This document shows positions 46,301-55,000 of a stretch of DNA of 56,498 bases, one piece after another. Within the stretch, counting starts at the first letter, position 1. Each line of letters begins with the position of its first letter. The position numbers were made by a program, and so were the translations under genes. Location: NCBI GenBank assembly GCA_023228025.1, contig JALOCD010000009.1, positions 1 to 56,498 on the forward strand. Reading direction: 5' to 3'. The DNA comes from Prolixibacteraceae bacterium. GTDB lineage: Bacteria > Bacteroidota > Bacteroidia > Bacteroidales > Prolixibacteraceae. A model generated the notes under the pieces. It was not told the DNA's origin. It saw only the letters and a list, made by a program, of their open reading frames with translations, and searched no databases.

Positions 46301-49300
46301 ACCTGGCATGTCCGGGCCAAACTTAACACATCTACCGGCTCTTGGTCAGTGAACCGTTCCTTCACAGTGGCCGGGATTCCGGGTGTCCCGGTGTTGGTTC
46401 GCCCGACGAATGGCAGCTCTGTTTCCAGCGAACAGAATGTGCAGTTCAATTGGAATGGTGTTGCCAATGCCAGCAGTTACAAAATTCAATTTGATACAGA
46501 AGCCCCGATCGTTGTTTCAGGCACCTCTTATACCCGTTCTTTCAGCGCTTTTGGCAACCATACCTGGACAGTGCAGGCCTCTAACGATGCGGGCGATAGC
46601 GATTGGAGCGCTGCTTTTGCATTTACGGTAGATTTTGGCATACCTACATTGACTTCCCCTGCAAATGCATCTGTCTATTATGTTGGTTCTACCATCAACT
46701 TTTCCTGGACCCCTGTTACCGGTGCAACCTCCTATGATGTAGAGTTTGATGCCGGTTTGGGTTATGTCTCATTGACCAATGTATCCGTTGCAAGCCTTAA
46801 TGTGTTACTCACAAATATCCATGCAGGACCGCATACATGGCATGTACGTGCCAAAAACAATGCTTTTACTGGTTCCTGGTCTCAGTCCAGAAACTATCAG
46901 GTTTATGGAATCCCTTCAGTTCCGGTTCTGATGGCTCCGACAGACGGATCAACAATTCCTTTTAATACCGCCTTCAATTTTACCTGGGGCCAGGTATCCA
47001 ATGCGACAGGCTACCAGATCCAATTTGACTCGGAGACACCGATTAATGTCTCAGGGACATCTTACAGCAGTTCATTCAACACACCCGGGAACCATACCTG
47101 GAAAGTGTTGGCAACCAATGCTGCAGGAAAGAGCGATTGGAGTAACATCAACACATTCTCCCCTGCACTTGACGTCCCTACGCTGAACACACCGGCAAAT
47201 GATGCCAAATTTAATTCAGGCGCTACGATTGATTTCTCCTGGACCCCTGTAACCGGGGCAACCTCCTATGATATTGAACTAGATGGCGGAACAACCAATG
47301 CTACGCTCACCAATGTTGCTGTAACAAATATGAACCTTGTAACAACCATAAGCAGTGCCGGACAGCACACCTGGCATGTTCGTGCGAGACAGAATGCAAC
47401 AACCGGAACATGGTCAGCATCAGGATCATATACAGTTTATACCATTCCTTCCATCCCGGTTCAGGTCACACCGGCAGAAAATGAGTCACTACCCTGTAAT
47501 ACCTCGTACAATTTCACCTGGAATGCTGTAACCGGAGCAACAGCCTATAAAATTCAGTTTGATGCTGATCTCCCTGTAACTGTAACCGGTACTTCTTATT
47601 CCAAATCGTTCAGCACAACAGGTCCGCATACCTGGAAAATTCTGGCGTCAAACAGTGCGGGTGAAAGCGCCTGGAGCAGCGCCCGTCCTTTCAGTGTCGA
47701 TCTGGGAATACCCAATCTCTCCTCACCGGTAAATGCATTTACCTTTTTTGTGGGTTCATCCATCTCCTTTTCATGGACATCGACTGCTTGTGCAAATTCA
47801 TATGACATTGAGGTTGACGCCGGAACACCGAGCGCTTCATTAATGAATGTTATAGGGAACAGCGTGAATCTGCAAACAGATGGGACAAGTGTAGGGAGCC
47901 ATACCTGGCACGTCCGGGGCAAACTCAATGCTGCAATTGGACAGTGGTCTGCCACTCAAACCTATTCTGTTTTAGGCCTTCCGGCTGTTCCGGTTCTAAA
48001 CAGTCCGGCAAATGCTTCGACACTTTACAGTGAGTCTGCATCGGTATTCACCTGGAATGCTGTAGCAAATGCATCCGGATACCAAATTCAGTTTGATACA
48101 GAAACTCCGGTAACTGTTACCGGAACAACTTACTCCCGCACTTTCAACACTGCCGGAAACCATACCTGGAAGGTGCTGGCTACCAATGCGGCCGGGAGCA
48201 GTGACTGGAGTACAGCGAGAGCATTTACCTATTTCATCGGTTCACCGATCGTACAAACCAGGGTACTGGTTGTCACTCCGGATGAATCCTGGAATTATGG
48301 CACAGTGACCGTTAACAATACAAATACCAAAATTTTAAGCCTGCAAAATACCGGCAATGCCGTCCTCAAAGTTACAAGCCTTGCCCTTTCCGGGGCAAAT
48401 TCCAACCAATACAATATCTCTGATCCATTGATAACAAACTTTGATATCGTACCCGGAGGATCGGTACAGATTTCAATTGGATTCAAGCCTACATCCGAAG
48501 GATTACAGAGCGCTTCACTTGTCATTTCAAGCAATGCCGACAATGCCACTCCGTCAAAATCGATATCTCTAAATGGCACAGGTACACTATTACAGACCAA
48601 GACGCTATCGGTCAGTCCGGATGTTCTTTACGACTTTGGAAATGTCGTAATAAACGGCACGGCAGATGAAAGCTTCACGGTCCAAAACAATGGTACCGCT
48701 TCGTTAAGTATAGCTGCATTGTCTCTTTCAGGAATAAATGCCGATCAATATGCGATTGTCTATCCGCTGATTCCTTCTTTTATGCTATCTCCGGGTGATA
48801 ACCAGAAAATTACTGTCAGGTTTAGACCGACCGCGACAGGAGCCAAAACGACCAATCTGGTAGTGACCAATAATTCAGATAATGCTTCACCTTCCAAACA
48901 AATAACATTGAATGGAACCGGCACAGCTGTGCCGGTAATCGTTCCACCTTTGGTTAGCACCGGTGCAGTATCCGGCATAACATCTTCATCCGCGATCGGA
49001 GGGGGCGACGTGTCATCAGACGGAGGGGGAATAGTTACAGCCAAAGGTTTGTGCTGGAGTACAACCATCAACCCGACGATTTCAGATTCCAAAACTTCGG
49101 ATGGATCCGGAATGGGGGTCTTTACAACCAATCTGACCGGACTCTCTGCTGGTACAACCTATCATATCAGATCTTATGCCACAAACTCTGCAGGGACCTC
49201 TTACGGCGCTGACGTACAATTTACAACCCTTGCATTTGCAACCATAACGACCGTTCAGGTGACCTCAATAAATGCTGCAACTGCGGTTAGTGGGGGTAAT

Positions 49301-50656
49301 ATCACATCAGATGGTGGTGCAGCCGTGACAGCCCGGGGTGTTTGCTGGGGCACACTATCCAATCCGACTATATCCGATTCCAAAACATCGGATGGTACCG
49401 GAACAGGATCCTTTGCAAGTAATCTCACCGGACTCTCTGCAGGCACAATCTACCATGTCAGGTCCTACGCCACAAATTCTGCTGGAACATCGTATGGCGC
49501 TGACCTGCAGTTTACCACGCTTGCCATGGCATCCGTCACTACCGTTCCGGTAACCTCCATCACTTCGTCTACCGCGATTGGCGGCGGAAATGTCACCTCG
49601 GATGGTGGCGCACCGGTTACGGCCAGAGGGTCATGCTGGAGCACAAAAGCCAACCCAGCTTTATCCGATTCAAAAACTTCGGATGGAACAGGTACAGGAG
49701 TCTTTTCAAGTAACCTGACCGGCCTGGTTGCTGGCACGACCTATCATGTCAGAAGCTATGCAACCAATGCTGTGGGTACATCTTACGGAGCGGATCTTAT
49801 CTTCGTTACTCCCGCACCGGCAACCGTTACAACAGTATCTGTCTTAACCACATCTTCATCCGCTGCATTAGGCAAAGGGGATATTACCTCCGACGGAGGC
49901 GCCCAAATCATCCAGAAAGGGCTCTGCTGGTCATTAGCGGCCAATCCCACAATTTCCGACGCCAAAACAACCGATGGAACCGGAACCGGCTCATTCTCTG
50001 ATCTGATTTCCGGGTTGAGTCCCGGAACGACTTACAATGTCAGGGCTTATGCCACCAATTCGGCAGGAACCTCATATGGTGCAAATATCCAGTTCACGAC
50101 CTATTCACTTGCAACTGTGGTTTCCATATCTGCCACAGCGTCCGAAAATCCTTCAACAACAGCCACCGGCAAAGGAAATGTGACTTCGGATGGTGGGACA
50201 ACCGTTACGGAAAAGGGCTTCTGCTGGGGACTCTCCGCCAATCCAACCGTAGGAGATGCAAGAACTACAGAGGGTACCGGCATTGGCAATTTCTCCGACA
50301 TAATTACCGGCTTAACACCCGGAACCACTTATCATGTACGGGCATATGCCATCAATGCAGTCGGAACCTCTTACGGGGCAGACCTTTCTTTCATCACGTC
50401 GGTCAACAATGGTGTTTACAACATCACTGATTTTTACCAGATATATCCAAACCCTTCTCGTGGCAATATTACCATAAAAAGCAAAGAGGATATTCCGTTC
50501 GAAATGACAATTTATACACCGGAGGGTAACCTGCTTGGAGAAAGCAAACTAACAAACCAAATAACCAATATGGATTTGAATTTGCCAAAAGGGGTTTACC
50601 TCGTTGTTCTGAAGAGTGGTAAGGCGACGGGATCTTACCGGTTAATAATTTTATAA
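43370..50656 (+). CDS. Giant T9SS-exported modular surface protein
   Basis: 2428 residues. Signal peptide KNFLLLLLLGVSSLTFAQ, then 18 Ig/FN3-like modules of about 89 residues (nt 43433-48243) that strictly alternate: type A (SYDVEFDAGLG ... HTWHVRAKN) and type B (SYKIQFDSETPI ... HTWKVLASN), nine A-B pairs. Next come two ASH/choice-of-anchor modules (LQNTGNAVLKVTSLAL, VQNNGTASLSIAALSL; about 48244-48930), five FN3-like SDGG...GLCW...YATNSAGTSYGA repeats (48940-50400) and a type A sorting tail (YPNPSRGNITI ... GVYLVVLKSG). No catalytic domain is visible, so an adhesin, biofilm or surface-layer role is likely. The ATG at 43370 is set by the signal peptide. The porV-like gene follows by 11 bp. 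Confidence 0.92.
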   Translation: MKKNFLLLLLLGVSSLTFAQLGTPTISAPANGATYYVGSTISFSWTSVTDALSYDVEFDAGTGYSFSANVVGTGYDMTLAVSNTGPHTWHVRAKNASVTGLWSTSQSYSVIGIPGVPTTVNPANASNITYNTATNFTWNAVTNATGYKIQFDNDAPIVVSGTTYPKTFTSLGSHTWKVLASNPAGESGWSTSKTLTVVLGTPSLTSPANTFRAYVGSTLNFSWTPVGGATSYEIELDPGLGYATLSNVSGTTLNFLLSASAVGSHSWHVRAKNGPSIGNWSATRSYTVVGIPAVPTTNTPQNGATINFGLNTNFTWNNVATATSYQIQFDNDAPITVSGTAYSRSFNTFGIHTWKVLASNDAGDSGWSSVRTITIALAAPPLNSPSNGSTAYDGSNLDFSWTSIPGATTYDIEFDEGLGSATLINVPTVSYIKALTTSYVGQHTWHVRGVAGSTIGQWSQTRTFIVAGVPAIPTNLNPATESTVTYEIAANFTWNTVQYATSYQIQFDSEVPLTVSNSSYSRTFNTLGNHTWKVKAINAAGESGWSVVNNFTVVLGIPLLSSPANANTFYVGETASFSWSSVAGATSYDVEFDAGLGTVTQSNVAGISMNVTLVANQAGTHTWHVRAKNGAVLGGWSATRSITIIGIPVVPTTTTPASGSSIFYDAATAFSWNAVQNATSYKIQFDSETPITVTGTSYTRTYSSFGSHTWKVLASNDAGDSGWSSSKTFTVALGIPAMSAPANGSTAYINTNLNFTWTSVAGATSYDIEFDTGLGSVSLSNVVVTSKQWALVAANVGNHTWRVRARNSNSVGLWTQTRTFTVAGIPAIPVTTNPPPEGTVPYNTPAFFAWNAVQNATSYKIQFDSEVPISVTGTNFPRTFSDLSAHTWKVKAVNAAGESGWSTVKNFTVILGTPNLTSPANASTQYVGTTLEFSWTSVSGATSYDIEFDAGLGYAYLTNVSGNTFNLPLTVANVGPHTWHVRAKLNTSTGSWSVNRSFTVAGIPGVPVLVRPTNGSSVSSEQNVQFNWNGVANASSYKIQFDTEAPIVVSGTSYTRSFSAFGNHTWTVQASNDAGDSDWSAAFAFTVDFGIPTLTSPANASVYYVGSTINFSWTPVTGATSYDVEFDAGLGYVSLTNVSVASLNVLLTNIHAGPHTWHVRAKNNAFTGSWSQSRNYQVYGIPSVPVLMAPTDGSTIPFNTAFNFTWGQVSNATGYQIQFDSETPINVSGTSYSSSFNTPGNHTWKVLATNAAGKSDWSNINTFSPALDVPTLNTPANDAKFNSGATIDFSWTPVTGATSYDIELDGGTTNATLTNVAVTNMNLVTTISSAGQHTWHVRARQNATTGTWSASGSYTVYTIPSIPVQVTPAENESLPCNTSYNFTWNAVTGATAYKIQFDADLPVTVTGTSYSKSFSTTGPHTWKILASNSAGESAWSSARPFSVDLGIPNLSSPVNAFTFFVGSSISFSWTSTACANSYDIEVDAGTPSASLMNVIGNSVNLQTDGTSVGSHTWHVRGKLNAAIGQWSATQTYSVLGLPAVPVLNSPANASTLYSESASVFTWNAVANASGYQIQFDTETPVTVTGTTYSRTFNTAGNHTWKVLATNAAGSSDWSTARAFTYFIGSPIVQTRVLVVTPDESWNYGTVTVNNTNTKILSLQNTGNAVLKVTSLALSGANSNQYNISDPLITNFDIVPGGSVQISIGFKPTSEGLQSASLVISSNADNATPSKSISLNGTGTLLQTKTLSVSPDVLYDFGNVVINGTADESFTVQNNGTASLSIAALSLSGINADQYAIVYPLIPSFMLSPGDNQKITVRFRPTATGAKTTNLVVTNNSDNASPSKQITLNGTGTAVPVIVPPLVSTGAVSGITSSSAIGGGDVSSDGGGIVTAKGLCWSTTINPTISDSKTSDGSGMGVFTTNLTGLSAGTTYHIRSYATNSAGTSYGADVQFTTLAFATITTVQVTSINAATAVSGGNITSDGGAAVTARGVCWGTLSNPTISDSKTSDGTGTGSFASNLTGLSAGTIYHVRSYATNSAGTSYGADLQFTTLAMASVTTVPVTSITSSTAIGGGNVTSDGGAPVTARGSCWSTKANPALSDSKTSDGTGTGVFSSNLTGLVAGTTYHVRSYATNAVGTSYGADLIFVTPAPATVTTVSVLTTSSSAALGKGDITSDGGAQIIQKGLCWSLAANPTISDAKTTDGTGTGSFSDLISGLSPGTTYNVRAYATNSAGTSYGANIQFTTYSLATVVSISATASENPSTTATGKGNVTSDGGTTVTEKGFCWGLSANPTVGDARTTEGTGIGNFSDIITGLTPGTTYHVRAYAINAVGTSYGADLSFITSVNNGVYNITDFYQIYPNPSRGNITIKSKEDIPFEMTIYTPEGNLLGESKLTNQITNMDLNLPKGVYLVVLKSGKATGSYRLIIL
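43433..48243 (+). repeat. Tandem array of 18 alternating 267-bp coding modules
   Basis: Each 267-bp unit encodes one 89-residue domain; consecutive units alternate between two sequence types, so the true period is about 534 bp repeated nine times. Units are similar but not identical, with some near-identical stretches (B4 and B5 core), pointing to past duplication with drift. Prone to assembly collapse. Confidence 0.85.
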
Positions 50657-50667
50657 ATAATATTCTC

Positions 50668-51909
50668 ATGAGAATAATTTCCATCATCCTGTTAACGGTC
50701 ATTTTCCTAACTGTTTTCACAGATCAGGTTGCTTTTTCGCAAAGTACTGTCACGGGTCAGGATTTTAAATATAATCCAATTACTACTTCTGTCCCCTTTT
50801 TGAATATTACCGCTGACTCCAGACACGGCGCCATGGGAGATGTTGGTGTTGCCACCTCTCCCGATGCAAGCGCCCAATATTGGAATGCTTCAAAATTGGC
50901 GTTTGCCAAAGACAGTTTTGGCATTTCCTTATCTTATATTCCCTGGTTAAGACAACTGGTCAGGGACATGAACCTGGCATACCTCTCTTCTTTCTACCGA
51001 CTGGACAATTACCAGACAATCGGGGCGTCACTTCGCTATTTTTCAATGGGTGAAATTATGCTGACCGATCAGAATGGCACCAACATTGCCAATGTTCGTC
51101 CGAATGAGTTCGCGATTGATATCAGTTATGCCAGAAAACTTTCGGATCATTTTTCGGGAGCGGTGGAGCTCAGATACATACATTCTGATCTCTCCGGCGG
51201 CATTGGCCCTGAAAGCTACAAACCGGGATCGGCCTTTGCGAGTGATGTAAGTTTTTACTACATCAAAACTGTCAATAACGGTAATTCTGGCCAAACCATT
51301 TCGGCTGGTATCAACCTTTCAAATATCGGTTCCAAGATATCTTATGATGAGGGTAAAAACAAGGAGTTAATCCCTGCCAATCTCAGAATTGGATCAACCT
51401 TAACCAAAGAGTTTGATCAGGACAATATGTTTTCAGTTTCGTTGGACTTCAATAAACTGTTGGTTCCGACACCGCAAATTTCAGCCATTGGTGGAGGATC
51501 AGGAGTGGTCATTTCTGACAACCGTACCGACCAAACCGCCATCAGCTCCATCTTCAGCTCCTTTTCTGATGCCCCGGGAGGCTTTCAGGAAGAGCTGAAG
51601 GAAATCAGGATTTCGACAGGTTTTGAATACTGGTACCACCATCAGTTCGCTGTCCGCGGAGGCTATTTTCACGAAAACGAATACAAAGGAAACAGGAAAT
51701 TCTTTTCTGCAGGATTGGGTGTCAAGATGAATATTTGTGCCATAGATTTCGCTTATCTTATTCCAACACAACGGAATAATCCATTGGCCAACACCGTTCG
51801 CTTTACCCTTATTTTTGATCTGAAATCCTTTGGCAGGAAAAAAGCATCCCCGGGGAGCGTTCCTGTAGTACCAGGAAATGCCAATGCAGCTCCGGCATCG
51901 TCCAATTAA
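50668..51909 (+). CDS. porV: PorV-type T9SS outer-membrane protein
   Basis: 413 residues with a signal peptide ending VAFSQ. PorV/LptO pattern: PFLNITADSRHGAMGDVGVATSPDASAQYWNASKLAFA (seen in pieces as ADSRHGAMGDVG and QYWNASKLAF), SYIPWLRQLVRDMNLAYLS, ASLRYFSMGEI, ELRYIHSDLSG, and the last barrel strands FAVRGGYFHENEYKGNRKFFS and FAYLIPT. PorV binds type A sorting tails as cargo leaves the T9SS translocon. Placed 11 bp after a giant type A cargo gene, it is probably a dedicated or second PorV. The start ATG sits in a 14-bp palindrome (50662-50675). The Pro/Ala-rich tail is unusual. Confidence 0.9.
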   Translation: MRIISIILLTVIFLTVFTDQVAFSQSTVTGQDFKYNPITTSVPFLNITADSRHGAMGDVGVATSPDASAQYWNASKLAFAKDSFGISLSYIPWLRQLVRDMNLAYLSSFYRLDNYQTIGASLRYFSMGEIMLTDQNGTNIANVRPNEFAIDISYARKLSDHFSGAVELRYIHSDLSGGIGPESYKPGSAFASDVSFYYIKTVNNGNSGQTISAGINLSNIGSKISYDEGKNKELIPANLRIGSTLTKEFDQDNMFSVSLDFNKLLVPTPQISAIGGGSGVVISDNRTDQTAISSIFSSFSDAPGGFQEELKEIRISTGFEYWYHHQFAVRGGYFHENEYKGNRKFFSAGLGVKMNICAIDFAYLIPTQRNNPLANTVRFTLIFDLKSFGRKKASPGSVPVVPGNANAAPASSN

Positions 51910-52006
51910 TTGCACCCTGATAAATACATTTACCATATTCTATTCAGGATCATCTTTTTAAAAAATAATTCCGAGTTGCTGGTAAGGTAAATGGAACAAT
52001 CGTGGC

Positions 52007-55000
52007 TTAACCCTTTGGTCGTTCTGATTCTTTAATGCTCCTATAGGCCTCTTTTAATTCTTCACAAGCATGCAAACAAACCTTTTCTACCTGCCTGACC
52101 AATTCGGGTAATTCGTCTGTATTTTGTTGTATTCCTGCATCTTCCTGGATTTTTCTGGCTATGTTCTCAAAATTTGAACTGATACCCATAATCGCAAAAG
52201 AGGGAATCAATTTGTGTACCGCTTTGTGCAACAAATTCCAATCATGATCTTGTAAACTTTGTTTTATTGAACTTATCAAGACAGGTGTTTGTTCCAGGTA
52301 TATTGAGATCATTTCCATTATAAGGATGGATTCTGACTTTGTGCGGTGCCTTAAATAAGTCAGGTCCGTGTATTTTGTTTTTTCATCTGCTGACTTATCC
52401 TGAATATCTTCCTTAATAATTAGGACATTCTGTTTTTCAGAAAATGGTTTTGATGGAGCGGATTTATTCAAAAGTCCAACCATTTTACTGTACAACGACC
52501 GCTCTTCAACAGGCTTTGAAAGATAATCATTCATGCCAACCGCTTCACATTTTTTTAAATCCACCGTAGTCACATCAGCCGTTAAGGCGATAATTGGTAT
52601 TTTAGAATGCATCGTATTGCGGATGTATTCTGTTGCTTCAAATCCATTCATCTCAGGCATGTGTAAATCCATCAAAACAATATCGTAGGATTTCGCCTGT
52701 AGTTTTTCAATAGCTATTTTCCCATTGGAAGCAATATCACATTCAAATCCAAAATCATCCAAAATAGTTTTCATCAGCAGCTGATTGAGAGAAATGTCTT
52801 CAACCACCAATGCTTTTACATTTTTAGGCTTAATTTCTAATCCTACTTTTTCTGCTTCTGTGATCAATATAGCTTTTGTTTTTAGGAAGCTCAGGATAAA
52901 ACTGAAAGTGGAACCTTTGTCAATCTGGCTTTTTACAGCGATACTTCCTCCTTGCGATTCAACCAATTGTTTTACGATGGCAAGTCCCAAGCCAGTCCCT
53001 CCATACATTTTTGAAATGCCGGACGAGGCCTGTTGGAAATTTTCAAATATCTTTTCCAATTTATTTTCAGGAATGCCAATGCCAGTATCCTCAATTCCAA
53101 ATTCTATCGTTACTTTTTCTTCATCTTCTTTAAGCATACGTACCCTTACCGTAATTTTCCCTCCGGATGTAAATTTGACGGCATTGCTCATAAGGTTCAT
53201 AATAATTTGACGTAAACGCAAAGAGTCGCCAAGTAAAACCTCCGGAATCCTGTGGTCATATTCCCTTACCAGTTCGGAATTTTTTTCTTGAATTTTTTTC
53301 TCAAACAAATGAAGAATGGCCGACACAGATCCCAACATTTTAAAGGGAGTCTGCTCAAAAATCATTTTCCCGGAATCAACTTTTGCCAGATCGAGTATAT
53401 CGTTGATCAGTTCAATTAAAGTGTCACCGCTAATTTTGATGGCATTTAAATATTCTTTTTGTTTTGCTGATAAATCTGTTCTCAATAAGACTTTGGTAAA
53501 TCCGATAATTGAATTCATTGGGGTCCGGATTTCGTGACTCATGTTGGACAAAAACTGTTGCTTCGAATTCATCGCTTCTTCAGCAATTAATGTTTTCTTC
53601 TCAGCATTAATTTTTGCTTTAATCAACTCCTCCTTTGCAATTACATGAGTGGTAACTTCATACGCAATCATGGTGACACCCGAAATAGTTTCATCTGCTT
53701 CCTGATAAGGCTGATAAACCATATTGAAATAAACATTCTCCAATTTTCCATTGCGCACCAATGGCATGAAAAATTCGTGTCCCTGAAAAGGAATACCTGT
53801 CTTAAAAACATTATCAAGCAGGGCAGGCACTGGTCCATCTTTGATTTCCGGTAATATTTTAAACAGGGATTTACCTTCAATACGTTTGCCTTTCCCCCAG
53901 ATTTCTTTGATACTATCATTGGCCAAGGAGATCACCATCTCTTTCCCCTTCAATATCGCAAAGGCAAAGGGAGAATGCATGAGCATCATGTTGTAACGTT
54001 TGTTGCTGTCTTCGATGAGTTTCAGCGCTTTCTTTTCTACTTCAAGCTGCTTTTCAAGGGACTTGGTCTCTTTTACCTGAAGTTCGATTGCTAAATTCCT
54101 TACCTCAGTAATGTCAATAATGGTAAGTACAATTAACTCTTCGTTTTTACTCTGCTGAATAATTCGATGTGCATTTAGCAGCATGATTCTGCGTCCAATA
54201 ACAGGGAATGTATGTTCCACTTCAAAATTGTGAAAGCGAATATTTTTGGGAACGATCTCTTCGAGCAGTTCGCGCAAACGTGGGATGTTCCACTGATTAT
54301 TTCCCAAATTATACAAGGATACTCCTATGCACTCTTCTTCCGTTACATGAAATATTTTATAGAATGCTTTGTTGGCAGATTTAATTCGTATCTCTTTGTC
54401 AAGGATGAGCATAGGCTCCTGAACCGTGGACAGAATGGCTTCGTAATAATTATACAATTCTTCTACCTGTTGGTTGCGTGCCAGTAACTCATAATTGCTG
54501 GTGGTAAGCTCTTCGTTGGTTGACTCAATTTCTTCTTTTGAAGTTTCCAATTCTTCATTCAGGCTTTGTAACTCTTCATTGCTGGAAACAATTTCCTCAT
54601 TGGCGCTTTGCAATTCTTCGTAAGCAGCTTCCTGATCATGGATAATAGAACTCATTGCAGAACGGGCTGCGGCCAGTTCTGCTTCCAGTTTCTTTATCCT
54701 TCGGCCTTTTGCCAGCGAGTCCATGTTGCCTGTATTATCCGAATGTTCCGGCATTTCCTTTTGATGAACAGTAAAAACGATCATCAGCAAATGGTCTTCG
54801 CCTTCTGCACTAAGTGGTACTATTTCAACATTTACTATACTGATCGTACTCCCGTTTTTGTCGGGATTCATTTCGATACCATTTTTGCTAACCGCTTGTT
54901 TTGTTCTAATCGCCTGGTGAATTCCATTGCGCAGTTCCAGGGAAATTTCGGGCCGGGCCATTTTTAAAATATTCAATGTCGCTTTCCCTGAGGGGTGTTC

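Noticed and set aside
43433..50400. CRISPR or satellite DNA because of the long tandem repeats
   Set aside because: The repeats are in frame, 267-290 bp long and encode conserved Ig/FN3-like domains; they are protein modules.
50662..50675. 14-bp palindrome ATTCTCATGAGAAT at the porV start as a regulatory hairpin
   Set aside because: It has no loop and includes the start codon by chance symmetry of CATG; noted only in the gene entry.
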